Below are positions 5,474-6,463 of a stretch of 6,463 nt of DNA, in pieces (positions within the stretch are counted from its first letter, which is position 1; every line of letters starts with the position of its first letter). This DNA is from Immundisolibacteraceae bacterium (GTDB taxonomy: Bacteria; Pseudomonadota; Gammaproteobacteria; Immundisolibacterales; Immundisolibacteraceae), in the NCBI GenBank assembly GCA_016763355.1, contig JAESTY010000384.1:1-6463 (forward strand), in the 5' to 3' direction. A program made the position numbers and the translations under genes. The notes under the pieces were generated by a model that had not been told where the DNA came from, ran no database searches, and saw nothing but the letters and a program-made list of their open reading frames with translations.

Positions 5474-6438
5474 TTAAACGATATCTACCGCCTGTAATTT
5501 ACCCAGCAGGCGCTCGCGCTCTTCGCCAGTTAAAGATTGCACCGGAGCGGTCACCGGACCCGCATGCAGACCCAAAAACTCACACCAGACCTTAATCACG
5601 CCGATCAAACGGGCGTAAGCAGCGGTTTGTGATAATGGACCCATGAACTCATCTTCATAGATATTCCAGATTGGCCGCAGGGAAAGCCATTCGTCCCAGG
5701 CCGCATCCCATTCACCACGCAGTGCATTGTCGTAATAGCTACGCAATACTTCGCGCTTTTTGCCGTAAAGAATGTAGGAAAATTCGGCAAACAACACCTG
5801 GCCACCGCGTCGAAGATCATCCAGGAAAAACTCTTCGATGGGATCAGAAACAATAAAGTCATCACGCAACTCACGTCTTAACAATAACGACTCTTTGCGA
5901 TTTAAGTGGCCCTGCTTGACGCAGACCACGGTTTCCAGATCCACCAGCCGCTTCATCAGCTCAAGGCTCAGCACTTTGCCGGATACTGGGGTGCGATACA
6001 GGCAAACCGCCAGGTCGGAACGGTCGGTCAGATATTTAAAGAAATCGAAAATTTCACTGTCGGTACGCAGCTGGGTCATCGGGTTCATTACCTCAGCACC
6101 GCTGAAACCAAGCTTTTCAATATGTTCCAGTTTACGCAAACAGAAATCAGCGCAGGGATCAAGAATGATGCTCCAGAGATCGGTCCGACCATTGACCGCA
6201 TCACCAACGATGTCGTGAAAACGAAACCACTCTTCTGGCTGCATGTTCCAGGTTTCCGAAGCAAAACCACCCACCACCAGCCCATCCACACCCCAATCAA
6301 TATAGGTATCGATGTTCTCGCGCATTTTCGCTTCGTCGATCTTGCCGTCGACAGTAATCGGCGTTATCGGTGCCGAATAGAAGCCTTTAATGGTTTCCTG
6401 GGCCCAGGACTTTGCTTCCCGCGGGTAAAATTAGCCAT
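5474..6438 (-). CDS. Dihydrodipicolinate synthase (DapA) superfamily protein, frameshifted near its N-terminus
   Basis: The family comprises class I (Schiff-base) aldolases and hydrolyases with a TIM-barrel fold that act on pyruvate-like substrates. The main open frame (ATG at 6325; 283 residues) lacks the first barrel strand. That strand is encoded just upstream in the same frame (ETIKGFYSAPITPITVDGKIDEAK), but a stop lies there and no start codon. The true start is probably ATG 6438, with GAGGAG six bases upstream; its frame reads MANFTR, then shifts at CCCGCGGG (6418-6425). Adding one base would give about 321 residues. In ORF numbering the probable Schiff-base lysine is K137 (VVCVKQG) and the partner tyrosine Y110 (CLYRTP). 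The usual GTTGE loop reads GGFASE, so this is unlikely to be lysine-pathway DapA. The substrate is unknown. A terminator follows. Confidence 0.85.
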
Positions 6439-6444
6439 ATTGCT

Positions 6445-6450
6445 CTCCTC
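6445..6450 (-). promoter_or_regulatory. Ribosome binding site marking the original start of the DapA-like gene
   Basis: Read on the minus strand this is GAGGAG, six bases before ATG at 6438. No comparable site precedes the internal ATG at 6325. This supports 6438 as the original start and the downstream shift as a lesion or sequencing error. Confidence 0.75.
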
Positions 6451-6463
6451 GTTAATCCTTAAA

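Noticed and set aside
6301..6463. Programmed frameshifting as an explanation for the DapA-like N-terminus.
   Set aside because: There is no slippery heptamer or downstream stimulatory structure, and this enzyme family has no such mechanism that I know of.

Overview
The window looks like a chromosomal segment of a gammaproteobacterium of roughly even base composition. The evidence is a full-length HemN, a Pseudomonas-type 3-methyladenine glycosylase homologue next to it, a short RnfD-like stretch at the left edge, strong AGGAG-type ribosome sites and factor-independent terminators. The exact lineage cannot be read from the sequence; a marine, Cellvibrionales-like origin is only a guess. No tRNA, rRNA, CRISPR array, insertion sequence or phage gene is visible. 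No gene-free stretch exceeds 300 bases; the longest is the 238-base divergent gap 4010-4247.

Left part (1-3622, all minus strand). The reading order is hemN (oxygen-independent coproporphyrinogen III dehydrogenase), a Tag-like DNA glycosylase 26 bases downstream, a weak hairpin and a promoter-like site, and then a secreted right-handed beta-helix protein. The beta-helix frame never stops. At about base 144 it runs in frame into about 48 residues that read as the C-terminal part of RnfD, a membrane subunit of the Rnf electron-transport complex, and it leaves the window still open.

Middle (3623-5090). A small four-cysteine lipoprotein gene (minus) ends inside a 13-base tandem repeat that copies its own stop region. 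Divergent from it is a crotonase-family gene (plus) that lacks one of the two catalytic glutamates of enoyl-CoA hydratase. It ends at a strong terminator that can work in both directions.

Right part (5091-6463, minus strand). A DUF1330 gene lies downstream of a dihydrodipicolinate-synthase (DapA)-superfamily gene, with a clear terminator between them. The DapA-like gene has a good ribosome site and ATG at 6438, but its frame is broken by one base near 6418-6425.

How the genes may work together: hemN and the glycosylase form a probable two-gene transcript of heme synthesis and DNA repair. The crotonase, DUF1330 and DapA-like genes sit together and could serve one carbon-compound pathway, but they are on different transcripts and no substrate can be named. 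The two most striking anomalies, the beta-helix/RnfD join and the frameshift, lie within about 150 and 45 bases of the two window edges. That pattern fits a short contig with unreliable ends as well as it fits real biology. I found no convincing new multi-gene system.
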